A stretch of 64,000 nt of DNA. Source: Ornithinimicrobium sp. INDO-MA30-4 (GTDB lineage: Bacteria > Actinomycetota > Actinomycetes > Actinomycetales > Dermatophilaceae). This document shows, piece after piece, positions 31,480 through 43,061 of the stretch. The translations under genes and the position numbers were made by a program. A model generated the notes under the pieces. It saw only the letters and a list, made by a program, of their open reading frames with translations, made no database searches and was not told where the DNA came from. Each line of letters opens with the position of its first letter. The first letter of the stretch is position 1. The DNA lies in contig NZ_CP091056.1 of assembly GCF_021535045.1 (NCBI RefSeq), forward strand, positions 1,736,001 to 1,800,000. The letters are read 5' to 3'.

Positions 31480-33266
31480 ATGCAACGCCGGACTCTCTGC
31501 ATTGCCCTTACTTTGCTGCTGGGCTGCGCCGCCCCTGTCGCCAAGCAACCCAACTCCCCGAGCATGCCGGGCGCAATGTTTGCTTCGTGCGACGAACTTC
31601 TCGACTACTACGTCAGCAATGCCCTTGATCAGGTCGGGCCCTATGGCCTGGGGCTTCACCAGGGCCAGGAGGACATCATGTTCGCCGAGGACGGCGCGGA
31701 TGCCAGTGGCGCAGAGGCAGCGCAGCCCTACTCCACGACCAACGTGCAAGAAGTTGGAGTGCTTGAGCCCGACCTCGTCCAAACCAACGGGACGTCGATC
31801 TTCACCGTGGCAGATGGGCAACTGAAGGTCGTCGATGCTGCGAGCGCCAGCCTGCGCTCCAGCACTGCGTTGGATGAACACCTCCTCCCCGGGAGACCAA
31901 ACTCTTACTCGATGCCGACACCCTCGTGGTTATCGTCTCCGCACCTACCTCGCCCAGCACCACCATCATTCAGGTGGACGTTTCGGACCCAGTCGCACCG
32001 CAAATCCTCGGATCACACACCATCAGCGGCCAATATGAGTCAGCTCGGATGGTCCAGGGCACGGTCCGGCTGGTCACTAGCGCTGAGCCGACCTTGCGCT
32101 TCCAATACCCCGACAGTGACTCCTGGTGGGATCGGCGCCGAGCGACCACGGCCAATCGCGAGATCATCACCAATTCGACCTTGTCGCAATGGGTGCCGGG
32201 CTCAGTGGCAGATTGCGAGGAAACTGTCAGGCCAGCCCAGTTCAGCGGCTTTGGGACTGTGGCGGTGACGACCATGCAGGCAGCCAATCCGGCCGAAGCT
32301 AGCTCGTCGTCGGTAGCGCTGGTCGCTAGCCCAGGCACGATCTATGCCTCAACCGACCAACTCGTTGTCGCGGGTAGCGAATGGCAGAGCGAGGCTAATG
32401 ATTACGCCACCAACCTGCATACCTTTGATATTGGCAGCACTGCCCCAGCTGAGTATGCGGCTTCTGGCCAGGTGCGAGGGCGCATCGTCGACCAATTCGC
32501 TCTCAGCGAGAGCGAGGGCATCATCCGGGTGGCCACTACGAGCGAAGGCCAGTGGGATGGCCCAGCATCGTCCTCGACCCTCTTCACGTTGGCCAGGGAC
32601 GGTGCCGACCTCACCGTCCTCGGCAGCGTCGAGGACTTAGGTGTCACCGAGGAGATCAAGTCGGTGCGCTACCTGTCGCCTGACTTGGCCGCGGTGGTGA
32701 CGTTCCGCCAGACGGACCCGCTCTATTTGATCGACACATCGGAGCCGGCAGACCCCGTCGTGCGCGGCGAGCTGAAGATCGATGGCTACTCCGCCTACCT
32801 ACACCCCATTGGCGACGACCATCTCCTGGGGATCGGCCAAGACGCGGACCCCTCAACAGGCATTGAGCAGGGCCTCCAGGCGTCCCTCTTCGACATCAGC
32901 AACCTCGCAAACCCTGAGCTCGTGGATCAACTGATGTGGCCCGGCGCTAGCTCGCTGGCAGAGTCAGACCACCACGCCTTCACCTATTGGCCGCAGACCG
33001 GCCAGGCGTTCTTACCGACCTGGACCTACACCCCCATGGTTGACCCGCTTGCCGAGGAGAGCGCCTACCCCGTGATGTCCACCGGCGTCTCCTTCACGAT
33101 TGAGGGCGAATCGCTCATCGAAGGAGCGCCACTAGGGACCTCGGCCCACCAGGAAGGCATCGAGCGAACCATGGTCATTGGGGACACGCTCTGGACGGTG
33201 ACCGCCAACGGGCTTAACCACTACCAGTTGGACACTCTTCGCCCACTCGGTTCCGTCAACTGGTGA
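31480..33266 (+). CDS. Secreted beta-propeller domain lipoprotein (one frameshift)
   Basis: Lipoprotein with a lipobox in ALTLLLGCAAP and a large C-terminal beta-propeller domain of the kind found in secreted bacterial and archaeal proteins (Beta_propel family). Landmarks are TNVQEVGVLEPDLVQTNGTS near residue 90, repeated VDVSDP / IDTSEPADP / FDISNLANP strands, and the C-terminal EGIERTMVIGDTLWTVTANG. A frameshift near 31893 (CCGGGAG should be CCGGGGAG) restores LLPGETKLLLDADTLVV. It lies 67 bases after the acyltransferase and in the same direction, so they may be co-transcribed. The molecular role is unknown. Confidence 0.85.
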
Positions 33267-33308
33267 GCCCGCCTAGGCACATTTGACCGCACACGGCATA
33301 CTAGCCGC

Positions 33309-34708
33309 ATGGTCGATCACTATGACGTTGTTGTCCTTGGCGCTGGCCCCGGTGGGTATGTCGCGGCAATCCGCGCAGCCCAACTGGGGAAGAGCGTTGC
33401 TGTGGTGGAAAAGAAGTATTGGGGTGGTGTCTGCCTCAACGTTGGCTGTATCCCTTCCAAGGCGCTTCTGAAGAACGCCGAGTTGGCGCACACGCTGACC
33501 CACGACAAGAAGAAGTTCGGCATTGAGGGCGACGCGACCATGTCGTACGGCCCGACACATGCCCGTAGCCGCCAGGTTTCTGCTGGCATCGTCAAGGGTG
33601 TTCACTTCTTGATGAAGAAGAACAAGATCACCGAGATCGATGGTTGGGGCACCCTCAAGGATGCCAAGTCCATGAGCGTCGAGCTCAACGACGGCGGGAC
33701 CCAAGACCTCTCCTTCGACGATCTGATCATCGCGACCGGCGCCACGACGCGCCTCATCCCGGGCACCGAGTTGTCCGACCGCGTTGTCACCTACGAAGAG
33801 CAGATCCTCACCGACGAACTGCCCGAGAGCATCATCATTGCTGGCTCCGGCGCCATTGGCGTGGAGTTTGCGTATGTCATGAAAAACTTCGGCGTCGACG
33901 TCACCATCGTTGAGTTCCTCGACCGCATCGTGCCGCTCGAAGACCCCGAGGTCTCCAAGGAGTTGCACAAGCAGTACAAAAGCTCGGCGTGAAGTTGATG
34001 ACGTCCACCAAGGTCGAGTCGATTGACGACTCCGGCGACAAGGTAAAGGTCACCGTCTCCCCCGCTGATGGCGGCGACTCCAAGGTCTTGGAGACCGACA
34101 AGGTCATGCAGGCCATTGGCTTCAAGCCGCGCACCGAAGGCTTTGGCCTTGAGGCTGCAGGCGTGGAGTTGACCGACCGCGGCGCCATCGAGATCGATGG
34201 CCGTGGCCGCACCAACGTTGACGGCGTTTACGCCATCGGCGATGTGACCGCCAAATTGATGTTGGCCCACACAGCTGAGGCTCAGGGCATCGTCGCTGCT
34301 GAGACCATCGCCGACGCTGAGACGATGGAGATCGAATATGACTTCATCCCGCGCGCGACCTACTGCCACCCGCAGATCGCCTCAATGGGCTACACCGAGG
34401 AGCAGGCTAAGGAGCGCGGCCACGAGATCAAAGTCGCCAAGTTCCCGTTTGCTGCCAATGGCAAGGCTGCCGGCCTGGGTGAGACCGTCGGTTTCGTCAA
34501 GGTCATTGCGGACGCCGAGCACAACGAGATCATCGGTGCGCACATGATTGGCCCCGACGTCACCGAGTTGCTGCCGGTCTTGAACCTGGCACAGCGTTGG
34601 GACCTGACGGCCGATGAGGTGTCACGCAGCATCTTTGCTCACCCGACCTTGGGTGAGTCCGTGAAGGAAGCAGTGCACGGCATCGCGGGGCACATGATCA
34701 ACTTCTGA
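33309..34708 (+). CDS. lpd: Dihydrolipoyl dehydrogenase
   Basis: E3 flavoprotein of the 2-oxoacid dehydrogenase complexes. FAD binding is at [20 protein letters not shown], the redox disulfide in [17 protein letters not shown], the NAD site at [16 protein letters not shown], and the C-terminal active-site His-Glu in [17 protein letters not shown]. One frameshift near 33980 (TACAAAAGC should be TACAAAAAGC) restores [14 protein letters not shown]. The ATG at 33309 follows CATACT by six bases, so the transcript may be leaderless. It is monocistronic and ends at a strong terminator. Its first 400 bases are duplicated at 28576. Confidence 0.96.
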
Positions 34709-34721
34709 GTCACGCTTAACG

Positions 34722-34763
34722 AAGTGATGGCCGTCCCGGTTTGCCGGGGCGGCCATCACTTTG
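34722..34763 (+). terminator. lpd terminator
   Basis: AAGTGATGGCCG pairs with CGGCCATCACTT around an inner CCCGG/CCGGG stem, 13 bases after the lpd stop. Confidence 0.87.
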
Positions 34764-34788
34764 TGTCAGGTGGGTGCTCACTCGAGTC

Positions 34789-34877
34789 ATGCCCAAACTC
34801 TTGGAATCGACCACCTAGCGATCACCGTGTCGGACCTCGACGGCACCGCTGTGGAGTTTTTCGTGCCAGGCGGTTAG
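34789..34877 (+). pseudogene. N-terminal remnant of a glyoxalase/VOC protein
   Basis: A start MPKLLG followed, after a one-base frame change near 34804, by IDHLAITVSDLDGTAVEFF matches the first beta strand and helix of vicinal oxygen chelate proteins, including the first metal-ligand His. It ends at a TAG after VPGG, at about 30 codons, while the family needs 110 or more. It is probably the broken start of a gene whose remainder was deleted at the junction with cstA. Confidence 0.55.
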
Positions 34878-34887
34878 GCCTTAGCCC

Positions 34888-36588
34888 CTAGCGCGGGGCC
34901 TTCTCGCGCGCCCGCTCCTGCGCCCAGTCAACATCGGGCCCATCGGCCTGAGCACTGCGCATCGCCGAGGTGGCTTCGATGATGATCCAGACCGCGCATA
35001 CCAAAATGACGATGTCGAGGCCGAGGAGCAGCCAGTTTTGGTCGTTCCAGAATGTGCCCATCTGCACAAACAGAGCGAACACCGACATACTCAGCACAAA
35101 CACCAACGGGATAATCAGTGGCATTGCGCTACGGCCTCGTCGCAGCACCATGACCGCAACAACCGAGAGCGTCAGGCCAGCCATCAACTGGTTGGTCGTG
35201 CCAAACAGCGGCCAGATCAACATGCCACCGGAGCCGTCCGAGCCAGCACCGAAGGTCAGGCCAACGGCAACGATCAGCGCAATAATCGTCGAGGAGCCCT
35301 TGCCCAGCTTCACGCCAGCAACTTCACCCATCTCTTGGACGACGAAGCGTTGCAGTCGCACCCCGGTGTCCATGGTGGTGGCAGCGAACAGGATGGCCGT
35401 CGTCGCCAAAATCGTGTTGGCCAACGAGGCAGGCAGCCCCAGGCCGCTCTCGACAATCGCGCCGCCACCCTGCACGAAGGCACCAACACTGCCCGCACCA
35501 AACTCGCTGTATGTCGCTTGCCACGCTTCGAGGGTGGCGAAACCTGCCGTAGTGGCCAGGATCGCACCAAGGGCCAACAAGCCTTCGCCAACTGCCCCGA
35601 AGTAACCGACGAACCGAATATCAGGTTCTTTGTCCAACTGCTTAGAACTTGTGCCGGAGCAGACCATCCCGTGGAATCCGGAGATGGCGCCACAGGCAAT
35701 CGTCACGAACAGCAGCGGAACAATGCCCGGGGTGCCTTCGGGGACATTCTGGTTGATGGCTGGAGCGACGATGGTCGGCGATGCGATGAGGACCGAGGCA
35801 TACAGCAGGCCAAGCGCGACGAACAGTTGCAGGCCGTTGATGTAGTCGCGCGGCTGCAGCAGCATCCACACCGGCAGCACCGAAGCGACCCCGGCATAGA
35901 GGAAGAGCAAGATGATCCAGACCGAGTTGGCTGGCAGGCCAAATGTCGAGTCCGGCAGCGAGATCGGGACGGCGTTTCCCAGCAAGATCAGGGCATACAG
36001 CGCGAGTACACCGACCACCGAGGCCAGGCCAAGTCCGCCCCAGCCGCGTCGCAGCACTTGACCAATCACAATTGCCACGGCAATGGCGCCCCAAGTCGGG
36101 ATCACCGCGGTCGGCGTTGAGACCAGCAAGCCAGCGATCACCACGGCAAAGGCTGCGTTGACCATCAGCAACAGTAGGAAGATCACGACCAAGAATAGGC
36201 GGCTTCCACGCTTGCCGATGTAGCGCTCAGACAGCGCCCCCATCGACTTCCCCTTGTTGCGACTGGAGGCCCAGAGCGCACCCATGTCGTGTGCGCCGGC
36301 GAAAAAGACAGTGCCGATCGTGACCCACAAGAAAGCAGGCAGCCAACCCCAAATCACGGCGATGGCAGGGCCCACAATGGGCGCCGCGCCGGCGACGGAG
36401 GTGAAGTGGTGACCCCAGAGGACAAATTTGTTGGTCGGGACGAAGTCAACGCCGTCCGCAAGTTCGTGCGACGGTGTCACTCCATCGGGCTCAAGGGCAT
36501 AAACCTTGGTGGCCAAGAACCGCGAATACAGCACGTATCCCGTGATGATCATGCCGATACCGATGAGCGCCAACGCAATTGAACTCAT
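34888..36588 (-). CDS. cstA: Carbon starvation protein A (peptide/pyruvate transporter family)
   Basis: Intact 566-residue protein with about 15 membrane segments. The N-terminal block PTNKFVLWGHHFTSVAGAAP and the motif GFHGMVCSGTSSKQL are diagnostic of CstA. The length is like that of the short BtsT/CstA forms. CstA proteins take up peptides or pyruvate during carbon limitation. The gene appears monocistronic. The upstream gap 36589-36704 has a possible CTGCGGG/CCCGCAG hairpin (36652-36689) that may end the response regulator transcript. Confidence 0.95.
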   Translation of the reverse strand: MSSIALALIGIGMIITGYVLYSRFLATKVYALEPDGVTPSHELADGVDFVPTNKFVLWGHHFTSVAGAAPIVGPAIAVIWGWLPAFLWVTIGTVFFAGAHDMGALWASSRNKGKSMGALSERYIGKRGSRLFLVVIFLLLLMVNAAFAVVIAGLLVSTPTAVIPTWGAIAVAIVIGQVLRRGWGGLGLASVVGVLALYALILLGNAVPISLPDSTFGLPANSVWIILLFLYAGVASVLPVWMLLQPRDYINGLQLFVALGLLYASVLIASPTIVAPAINQNVPEGTPGIVPLLFVTIACGAISGFHGMVCSGTSSKQLDKEPDIRFVGYFGAVGEGLLALGAILATTAGFATLEAWQATYSEFGAGSVGAFVQGGGAIVESGLGLPASLANTILATTAILFAATTMDTGVRLQRFVVQEMGEVAGVKLGKGSSTIIALIVAVGLTFGAGSDGSGGMLIWPLFGTTNQLMAGLTLSVVAVMVLRRGRSAMPLIIPLVFVLSMSVFALFVQMGTFWNDQNWLLLGLDIVILVCAVWIIIEATSAMRSAQADGPDVDWAQERAREKAPR

Positions 36589-36704
36589 GGACTAACCCCT
36601 GCCTACAACCTCGTCGTCACCGGCCCCTGCCGCGCACAAAGCATCGTTGCTCTGCGGGCCAATTCCGACTATCGCTTACCGACCCGCAGACCGCAACCAT
36701 GGGT

Positions 36705-37388
36705 CTAGAGAAGTCGCCGGTCCATCGCCCAGGCGGTGAGCTCATGTCGGGATGACAACTGCAGTTTGCGCAGCACCGCCGACACGTGGGTCTCCACCGT
36801 TTTGACTGAGATGTACAACTCTTTGGCCACTTCTTTGTATTGGTAGCCGCGAGCGATCAACCGCATCACCTCGCGCTCTCGCTTGCTGAGTCGATCTAAT
36901 TCTTCGTCGACCTCAGCGATCTCTCCCGCCGCAGCGCCAAAGGCGTCCAGAACAAACCCGGCCAACCGTGGGCTAAACACCGCATCGCCCTCGGCCACCC
37001 GCACGATCGCCGACGCCAAATCGCCCGAGCTGATCGTCTTGGTGACATAACCGCGAGCGCCAGAGCGGATGACAGTGATCACGTCGTCGGCGGCATCTGA
37101 GACCGAGAGCGCCAAAAATCGCACTGGCTGACCGGCCAGGCTTCGCACCCCGCCGCTGCCTTTCAACACGTCAGCACCGCCATGCCCGCCACCACCAGGC
37201 AGGTGCACATCGAGCAAGACCACATCGGGCTGCGTCTGAGCGATGACGTCGATGGCGGCCTCGACGTTGCCAGCCTCGCCCACGATCTCAAGGTCTTGGG
37301 ACATCTGCGCTAATTCAGCTCGCACCCCCGCCCGAAAGATGCGATGGTCATCAACGAGGACCACCCGGAACTGCGACTCCTCGCTCAT
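36705..37388 (-). CDS. NarL/LuxR-family response regulator
   Basis: Intact 227-residue two-component regulator. The receiver domain has VVLVDDHRIFRAGV with the acidic pocket, the phospho-acceptor Asp in PDVVLLDVHLPGGGG and the conserved Lys in GYVTKTISSGDL. The LuxR-type helix-turn-helix is LSKREREVMRLIARGYQYKEVAKEL with VKTVETHVSAVL. Its ATG overlaps the stop of the PspC-kinase gene, so the pair is co-transcribed and cognate. It resembles the MacRS/LiaRS-like envelope stress systems of actinobacteria, by context. Confidence 0.93.
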   Translation of the reverse strand: MSEESQFRVVLVDDHRIFRAGVRAELAQMSQDLEIVGEAGNVEAAIDVIAQTQPDVVLLDVHLPGGGGHGGADVLKGSGGVRSLAGQPVRFLALSVSDAADDVITVIRSGARGYVTKTISSGDLASAIVRVAEGDAVFSPRLAGFVLDAFGAAAGEIAEVDEELDRLSKREREVMRLIARGYQYKEVAKELYISVKTVETHVSAVLRKLQLSSRHELTAWAMDRRLL

Positions 37389-38570
37389 GACGTCTCCCTG
37401 ATCTCGCTGTTCTCACGCGCCATCGGCATCTCGAGCTCCACTTCCATACCCGGGTCGCGGCGCCGGAATGTCGCAGCTCCGCCGTGTCGAGCCATCCGGT
37501 CCCTGATCGACCCGTTCACGCCGCCCCGGTCTTCGGCTATCTCAGCGATCTCGAACCCGGCTCCATGGTCACGGACGAAAGCCGACACCCTTGCGGGCCG
37601 ATTTCGACGTAGGCCGAGATCGGCGGTGCCGCATGCACTGATGCATTCACCAACGCTTCGCGCATTGCAGACACAACGGCCTGGCCAGCGTCGCTCATCG
37701 CACGATCCCCGGAAACCACAACTTCTAGAGGTATGCCGTGGCGATCTTCGACCTCCCCGCCACTGCCGCGAGTGCCGCGGCCAACGTCAATTGCTCTTGC
37801 GGAGAGCCGGCAAACAGCCATTGCCGCAGCTCACGCTCTTGGGCCCGCGCCAACCTGGTGACTTCAGAGTTGTCCGAGTTACGTTGGATCAAAGCCAGTG
37901 TCTGCAATACGGAGTCATGCAAGTGGGCGGCGATATCGGCTCGCTCAGATTCCCGCGCTCTGGCCGCCTGCTCCGTGCGAAGTTGCTGCCACACCCTGCT
38001 CACCGCGGGGGTCGCGATGAGCGCCAAACCCGCCAGGACGGCACCCAGCACCGCCAGCAATTCGATCCATTCTCGCCAGGAATCTCCTCGCGTGACCAGC
38101 AGAATGAGTCCGACCGCAGCGATCGCGAGCCCCAAGACCAGGCGTGCCCCCACCCAAGCTTGGCTCCACCGACTGCCACTGGGTGGGGCCTGGGTGCTGG
38201 CCGCAAGTTGTGACCACACGGCGAGCGCCCCGAGGGCGATAAGGCCAGCGGCGACCCAGCCCAGGGAAGGTGACTGGCCCGTCGCGTCCAACCCAGCGAC
38301 GACGAGCCCACCAGCGGTCAGGAACGCGCCAAATCGCAGCAGTGTCAGTACCCCCGCGAATGTCTTGGGCTCGGAATCATCGCTCGGCGCGAATCCCCAC
38401 AGAAAGAGATAGGCGATCACCCCGGCCCCATTCAGCAGCGCCAGGCCAACCATCACGGTTCGCACCAGCACGACTGAAATTGCCAGGTGCTCAGCCAGGC
38501 CAGCGCATACTCCACCCAGCCAACGGCCCTCTTGCGGCCGCTGCAACGTGGGGGTCGAAGCGCTATCCAT
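37385..38570 (-). CDS. PspC-domain sensor histidine kinase (two frameshifts)
   Basis: Membrane sensor kinase. Residues about 10-65 form a PspC domain (GRWLGGVCAGLAEHLAIS). Further membrane segments follow, then the dimerisation helix with the phospho-histidine in ADIAAHLHDSVLQTLALIQR. The ATPase domain is in shifted frames, with N-box MREALVNASVHAA and G-box DHGAGFE. Lesions lie near 37752 (GGGG should be GGGGG, restoring AGEVEDRHGIPLEV) and near 37590. ATG 38570 starts the PspC part. It is divergent from a second PspC gene at 38696, the usual arrangement for actinobacterial envelope-stress modules. Confidence 0.88.
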
Positions 38571-38695
38571 ACCTGCATCTTGTCGCACCTGATATCCCCA
38601 TGTCCGACAATCTCGGGGTAATCAGGGCAAACTCAGGGTTGAATCAGGGTCGCCCCTCATAGCGAGGGGCCCTCGTGTCACCGGAGAGTGAAGGC

Positions 38696-39996
38696 ATGAC
38701 AACGCAAAGCTCGCAGGCATCGGTCGACGAACCGGGCCCAGAGCAGACCAATAGGCCCAAGGACGACTTCTTTACTAAGTTGCGCCGTGTCGACATGCGG
38801 CGCACCTCAGACAGCTGGGTTGGCGGGGTGTGCGCGGGTTTGGGGCATCGAGTCGGGCTGGATCCGCTCGTGATCCGAGCTGGAGCAGTGCTGCTGGGCA
38901 TCTTCTTCGGCTTGGGCCTGTTGGCCTATTTGCTGGCGTGGTTTTTGATCCCCGACCGCAATGAGCAGACCCACGCCGAGATGGGGCTGCGCGGCGGTCG
39001 CGGCAGTTCGATCTTCCTCTTCGTGGTGACCGTGCTGGTGGGGCTGGGCGGCCTCACGACCGGAGTCTTCGGATGGAGCAATTTCAGCTTCGCGGATATC
39101 GCGGTCACACTGGTGATCGGCTGGGCTCTTTGGTACGTCTGGACAAGGCGACCCGAAACCGGCGCCGTTTCCCAACGGGCCTACTCGCCGCCGCCCCCGC
39201 CCAGCACTGATGTCATGGCAGATCCCGTCCGAGGAGATGCTGGCCGACCCTCCCCGGATCACGTCGGTATGTCGGCTCGCCCGTTTCCTCTCCTCCACCC
39301 CGAACGCCGCGGCGCAAGGGCCCCGGTGGCCCCATCACCCTGGCAGTTCTTGGCCTCGCTGTCATCGCTGCCGGAGCCATCGTCCTTGCGTTGTCCTCTC
39401 AACCCTTGGTCGGGCTGGCGCTTGGTGGACTTGCTGGACTAGTGGTTGTCGGCACCGCCCTGGTCATCTTGGGCATCCAAGGGCGCCGCGCAGGCTTCCT
39501 GGGTTTCGTAGCCGGAACCGGACTACTCGTGGCACCACCAGCGGTCATGGGCGGCTACAGCTTTGATCGCTATGAGGCTGACTTTGTCACTGAATTCAAC
39601 AGCGAAGGCTTCTACGTCAACACCGCCGACTCGATCTTTGTCCCGAGTGACCCCAGCGAAAAATCCTTCCAGTCGGGCGCCGGCAACGTCGTCCTCGATC
39701 TGACCGGTCTCAGCCCCTCTGAGTTGGAGGGTTACGAGCCGACGCTCGATGTCAGCGCAGGAGATGTCCTCATCATGCTTCCAGCCGAGCAGGCCGGCAC
39801 CGTCAACGTGGCGGTCTCGGCTGGTGAGGTCTTCGCCAGCGGCTTCGGCGAAGACGTTGATGGCAGCACTGGCGGCGTGTTTGTAGACCGGACCTTCGTC
39901 ATCGGCACCGGTGATGGATATGACCTGAGCGTTGATGTGACGGCCGGAACCGTCCAGATTGACGCCATCACGACAGATGAGGGAGAGCAGCGATGA
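38696..39996 (+). CDS. PspC-domain membrane protein (frameshifted)
   Basis: Membrane protein with an N-terminal PspC domain (SWVGGVCAGLGHRVGLDPL), two or three further membrane segments, a Pro-rich linker and an extracytoplasmic beta-rich C-terminus (SAGDVLIMLPAEQAGTVNV) like that of LiaF/DUF2154-type proteins. The linker region 39190-39330 contains at least one frameshift; the frame after it resumes GPGGPITLAVLGLAVIAAGA. ATG 38696 lies 126 bases from the divergent kinase start. PspC proteins of this type are usually controlled by, or signal to, the neighbouring two-component pair. Confidence 0.82.
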
Positions 39997-40292
39997 GTAA
40001 CAACCCGACTGGCACAGGCACCGAGGTGGTGCCGTACGTCGAGCCAGAAGCGCCTCAGGCCCCCGAAGGCACATCATGGCTGACCGTGACCTATGGTCTA
40101 TGCACATTGTTTGTCGCGGTCCTTGGCGCGATAGCTCTGGAGTGGGCGACCGGAGCCTTCGGTTTCGCCTTTCTGCCGGCCGTCCCCTTGGTGGGCATCC
40201 TCGCTGGCACCCTGATCGCCTTCGGCGTGATTGCCCTGGCCATCGGCGGCTTGAGTTACCTGCGGTCGCAAAGTAGCCCAACGGGAAACTAA
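39993..40292 (+). CDS. Small two-helix membrane protein
   Basis: Intact 99-residue protein whose ATG overlaps the stop of the PspC gene (ATGA), so it is translationally coupled. After a soluble, Pro/Glu-rich N-terminus come two hydrophobic segments (YGLCTLFVAVLGAIAL and VPLVGILAGTLIAFGVIALA). I know no function. The coupling suggests a role with the PspC envelope module. Confidence 0.75.
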   Translation: MSNNPTGTGTEVVPYVEPEAPQAPEGTSWLTVTYGLCTLFVAVLGAIALEWATGAFGFAFLPAVPLVGILAGTLIAFGVIALAIGGLSYLRSQSSPTGN

Positions 40293-40297
40293 CTCGG

Positions 40298-40331
40298 ACC
40301 CCGCAGAATCTTCATTTCTGCGGGGTTTTTG
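40298..40331 (+). terminator. Rho-independent terminator
   Basis: CCCCGCAGAA pairs with TTCTGCGGGG around TCTTCA and is followed by TTTTT. It ends the PspC transcript. Confidence 0.92.
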
Positions 40332-40384
40332 GCACTCTTCGCCGCATTGACTTCACTCATGCGCCCGCTTAGCGTGACTCTTGT

Positions 40385-40515
40385 AGGTGGTCATGAGACT
40401 CAGCGTTAAGCGCCGGCTGGCTGGGCGGCAACCCTCCACCGCGGTGGGGTGCCCCGGATGATGACCAGGCTGTCGACCGCTCCCGTGGGGGCCGACAGCA
40501 AGCGCGGGCTCGCTC
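40385..40515 (+). ncRNA. SAM-IV riboswitch controlling metYX
   Basis: The segment matches the actinobacterial SAM-IV aptamer consensus as I remember it. The closing stem is GGTCAT/ATGACC (40389-40466), the core reads GGCGGCAACCCTCC, then ACCGCGGTGGGGTGCCCC, then a GCTGTC/GACAGC hairpin and the 3' pseudoknot strand GCAAGCGCGGGCTC. It starts 177 bases before metY and ends about 47 bases before it, with no other gene between. Binding of S-adenosylmethionine is expected to switch off methionine synthesis. Whether control is by termination or translation is not obvious. Confidence 0.93.
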
Positions 40516-40561
40516 CCTGTGAGCCAGCGACCACCACCGTTGACATGCACAGGAGCCATCG

Positions 40562-41887
<1,326 letters not shown>

Positions 41888-41888
<1 letters not shown>

Positions 41889-43041
41889 TGTCGAGCGCCC
41901 CCAACCCTGGTGCCAGCGCTGCACCTTCGCGCAAGCGCAGCGCCATTGTCGGCGACCTGCGCACCGAGTCGGGCGAGTTGCTGAGCGATGTGCGGATGGC
42001 ATATCAAACCTGGGGGCGCCTCAACAAAGCTGGCGACAACGCTGTCTTGGTCCTCCATGCCCTCACCGGCGACTCCCACGTCGTCGGTGAGTCGGGCCGG
42101 GACAGCCGACAGCCGGTTGGTGGCCTGGGCTGATCGGGCCAGGTTGCCCGATCGACACCGATGAGTGGTTCGTCGTTGCCCCCAACGTGCTTGGCGGGTG
42201 CCGCGGCAGCACCGGCCCGGGCACATCAGCGGATGATGGCAAACCATATGGCAGTTCGTTCCCGCACATCACCATCCGAGACCAGGTCAACGCTGAAGCG
42301 CTGCTGGCTGACTCGCTCAAGATCAGTTCGTTCGCTGCCGTCTTCGGTGGGTCGATGGGTGGCATGCGAGCGATTGAGTGGGCAGTGTCTTATCCCGGTC
42401 GGGTCAAGAACACGGCCGTCATCGCCTCCTGCGCGGTGGCAACCGCCGACCAGATTGCCTGGGCTACGCCGCAGATCCACGCCATTCGCGGGGACGCTGG
42501 CTTCAATGGCGGCGACTACTACCCCGGCCCTGGACCACGAAACGGCCTGGAGGTGGCCCGCCAAATCGCACACGACATACCGCGCGGCGGGTGACCTGGA
42601 TGAACGATTTGGTCCCGCGCCGCAACTGGGTGAAGAACCACTGAACGGCGGCCGGTATGCCGTGCAGTCCTACTTGCAGCACCACGGACGCAAGTTGGTG
42701 CGCCGGTTTGATGCCAACGCCTACCTCACCCTGACCGAGGCGATGAACAGTCATGACATCGGTCGCGGCCGCGGCGGCGTCGAGATGGCGCTGCGGCGGA
42801 TCACGGGGCAACTGCGCGTGTTGTCTATTGACTCAGACCGGCTCTTCACCGCGGCCGACGGCGCAGCCCTGGCAAACTCCCCGCGTGCGTGGAGTTCACC
42901 ACGATCAATTCTCCGTATGGCCATGACGCCTTCCTGATCGAAACTGAGCCAGTCTTTGCTTTGGTGAGCCGCACGCTCTATCCGACACGGATTTCCGTTT
43001 CGGCCCCGACGCGGGAAATTGTGACGCACGACATACGATGA
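41888..43041 (+). CDS. metX: Homoserine O-acetyltransferase (several frameshifts)
   Basis: Alpha/beta-hydrolase-fold enzyme that acetylates homoserine, the step before MetY. It shows VRMAYQTWGRLN, LVLHALTGDSHV, VVAPNVLGGCRGSTGP, the nucleophile serine in AAVFGGSMGGMRAIEW and the catalytic His in SPYGHDAFLIE. Frame changes lie near 42107 (CCGGTT should be CCGGGTT, restoring GWWPGLIGPGCPIDTD), 42570 and 42885. ATG 41888 overlaps the metY stop (TAATG). The C-terminus after GHDAFLIE is longer and less typical, so another lesion there is possible. Confidence 0.92.
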
Positions 43042-43061
43042 GTCCCTAGGGAAGGGACTCC

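Noticed and set aside
35038-36120. A 360-codon open frame antisense to cstA
   Set aside because: Gln/Arg/Asp-rich shadow of a membrane protein gene. Long antisense frames are expected in GC-rich coding sequence.
36652-36689. CTGCGGG/CCCGCAG inverted repeat between cstA and the response regulator
   Set aside because: The loop is 24 bases and there is no T tract, so I do not list it as a terminator; it could be chance in GC-rich DNA.
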